Source: DASYSL01 sp036003365
Lineage (GTDB): Bacteria; Eisenbacteria; RBG-16-71-46; DASYSL01
DNA: 20,616 bases
Direction: 5' to 3'
NCBI GenBank assembly: GCA_036003365.1
Contig: DASYSL010000001.1
Span: forward strand, 1-20,616
How positions within the stretch are numbered: position 1 is the first letter of the stretch; each line of letters starts with the position of its first letter. Positions 20,616 to 20,616 of this stretch are shown piece by piece. The translations under genes were made by a program, and so were the position numbers. The notes under the pieces were generated by a model. That model worked only from the letters and a program-made list of their open reading frames with translations, searched no databases and was not told the DNA's origin.

Positions 20616-20616
20616 G

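Noticed and set aside
1..20616. CRISPR arrays, tRNA or rRNA genes, insertion sequences, phage or attachment sites
   Set aside because: No direct repeat series, RNA-gene signature, transposase motif or terminal inverted repeats were seen on either strand. Composition looks even across the window.

Overview
The window is a dense, GC-rich (roughly two-thirds G+C by eye) stretch with every supported gene on the + strand. It looks like one large envelope polysaccharide (exopolysaccharide or capsule) operon of a Gram-negative-type bacterium. Evidence for a diderm is an outer-membrane polysaccharide-export (OPX) protein beside a predicted outer-membrane beta-barrel. The C-terminal 'SPNP...GVYFYR' FlgD-Ig-like tail on the secreted beta-helix protein is typical of FCB-type and Candidatus Eisenbacteria-like lineages; Myxococcota are a second possibility. 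The taxon is inferred, not proven.

Layout: (1) 1-1020, the end of a NarL/DegS-type sensor kinase overlapping a LuxR-class response regulator. (2) 1021-1240, the only sizeable non-coding gap, with a well-spaced sigma-54-like -24/-12 element at 1181-1196. (3) 1241-3875, an unrecognised beta-rich protein, a beta-barrel and a short OPX protein. (4) 3899-6627, a Wzz/Wzc-type co-polymerase without kinase domain, followed by a separate BY-kinase-like ATPase carrying an inserted DUF4388 (PATAN-like) domain. (5) 6617-10266, a sugar aminotransferase, then a fused phosphoglycosyl transferase plus nucleotide-sugar 4,6-dehydratase. (6) 10283-15760, a Wzy/WaaL-like polymerase, a GT4 glycosyltransferase and a Wzx flippase fused in one frame to an RtcB-like RNA-ligase domain. 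(7) 15769-20615, a CDP-alcohol phosphotransferase-like membrane protein, a secreted right-handed beta-helix protein and an AsnB-family amidotransferase.

Together these encode most of a Wzx/Wzy-dependent pathway. The dehydratase and aminotransferase should make a UDP-4-amino-4,6-dideoxy sugar, the PGT domain should load it on undecaprenyl phosphate, and the GT4 enzyme should extend it. Wzx flips, Wzy polymerises, the co-polymerase/ATPase pair controls length, and the OPX protein with the barrel exports. Only one glycosyltransferase is present, so others probably lie outside the window. Many genes overlap (ATGA, GTGA or tens of bases), which supports a single transcript.

The strongest unusual signals are the Wzx-RtcB fusion with an altered RtcB metal site, the DUF4388 insertion inside the tyrosine-kinase-like ATPase, the PGT-dehydratase fusion, and a CDP-alcohol phosphotransferase whose last motif Asp is His. 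No tRNA, rRNA, CRISPR array or mobile element was seen.
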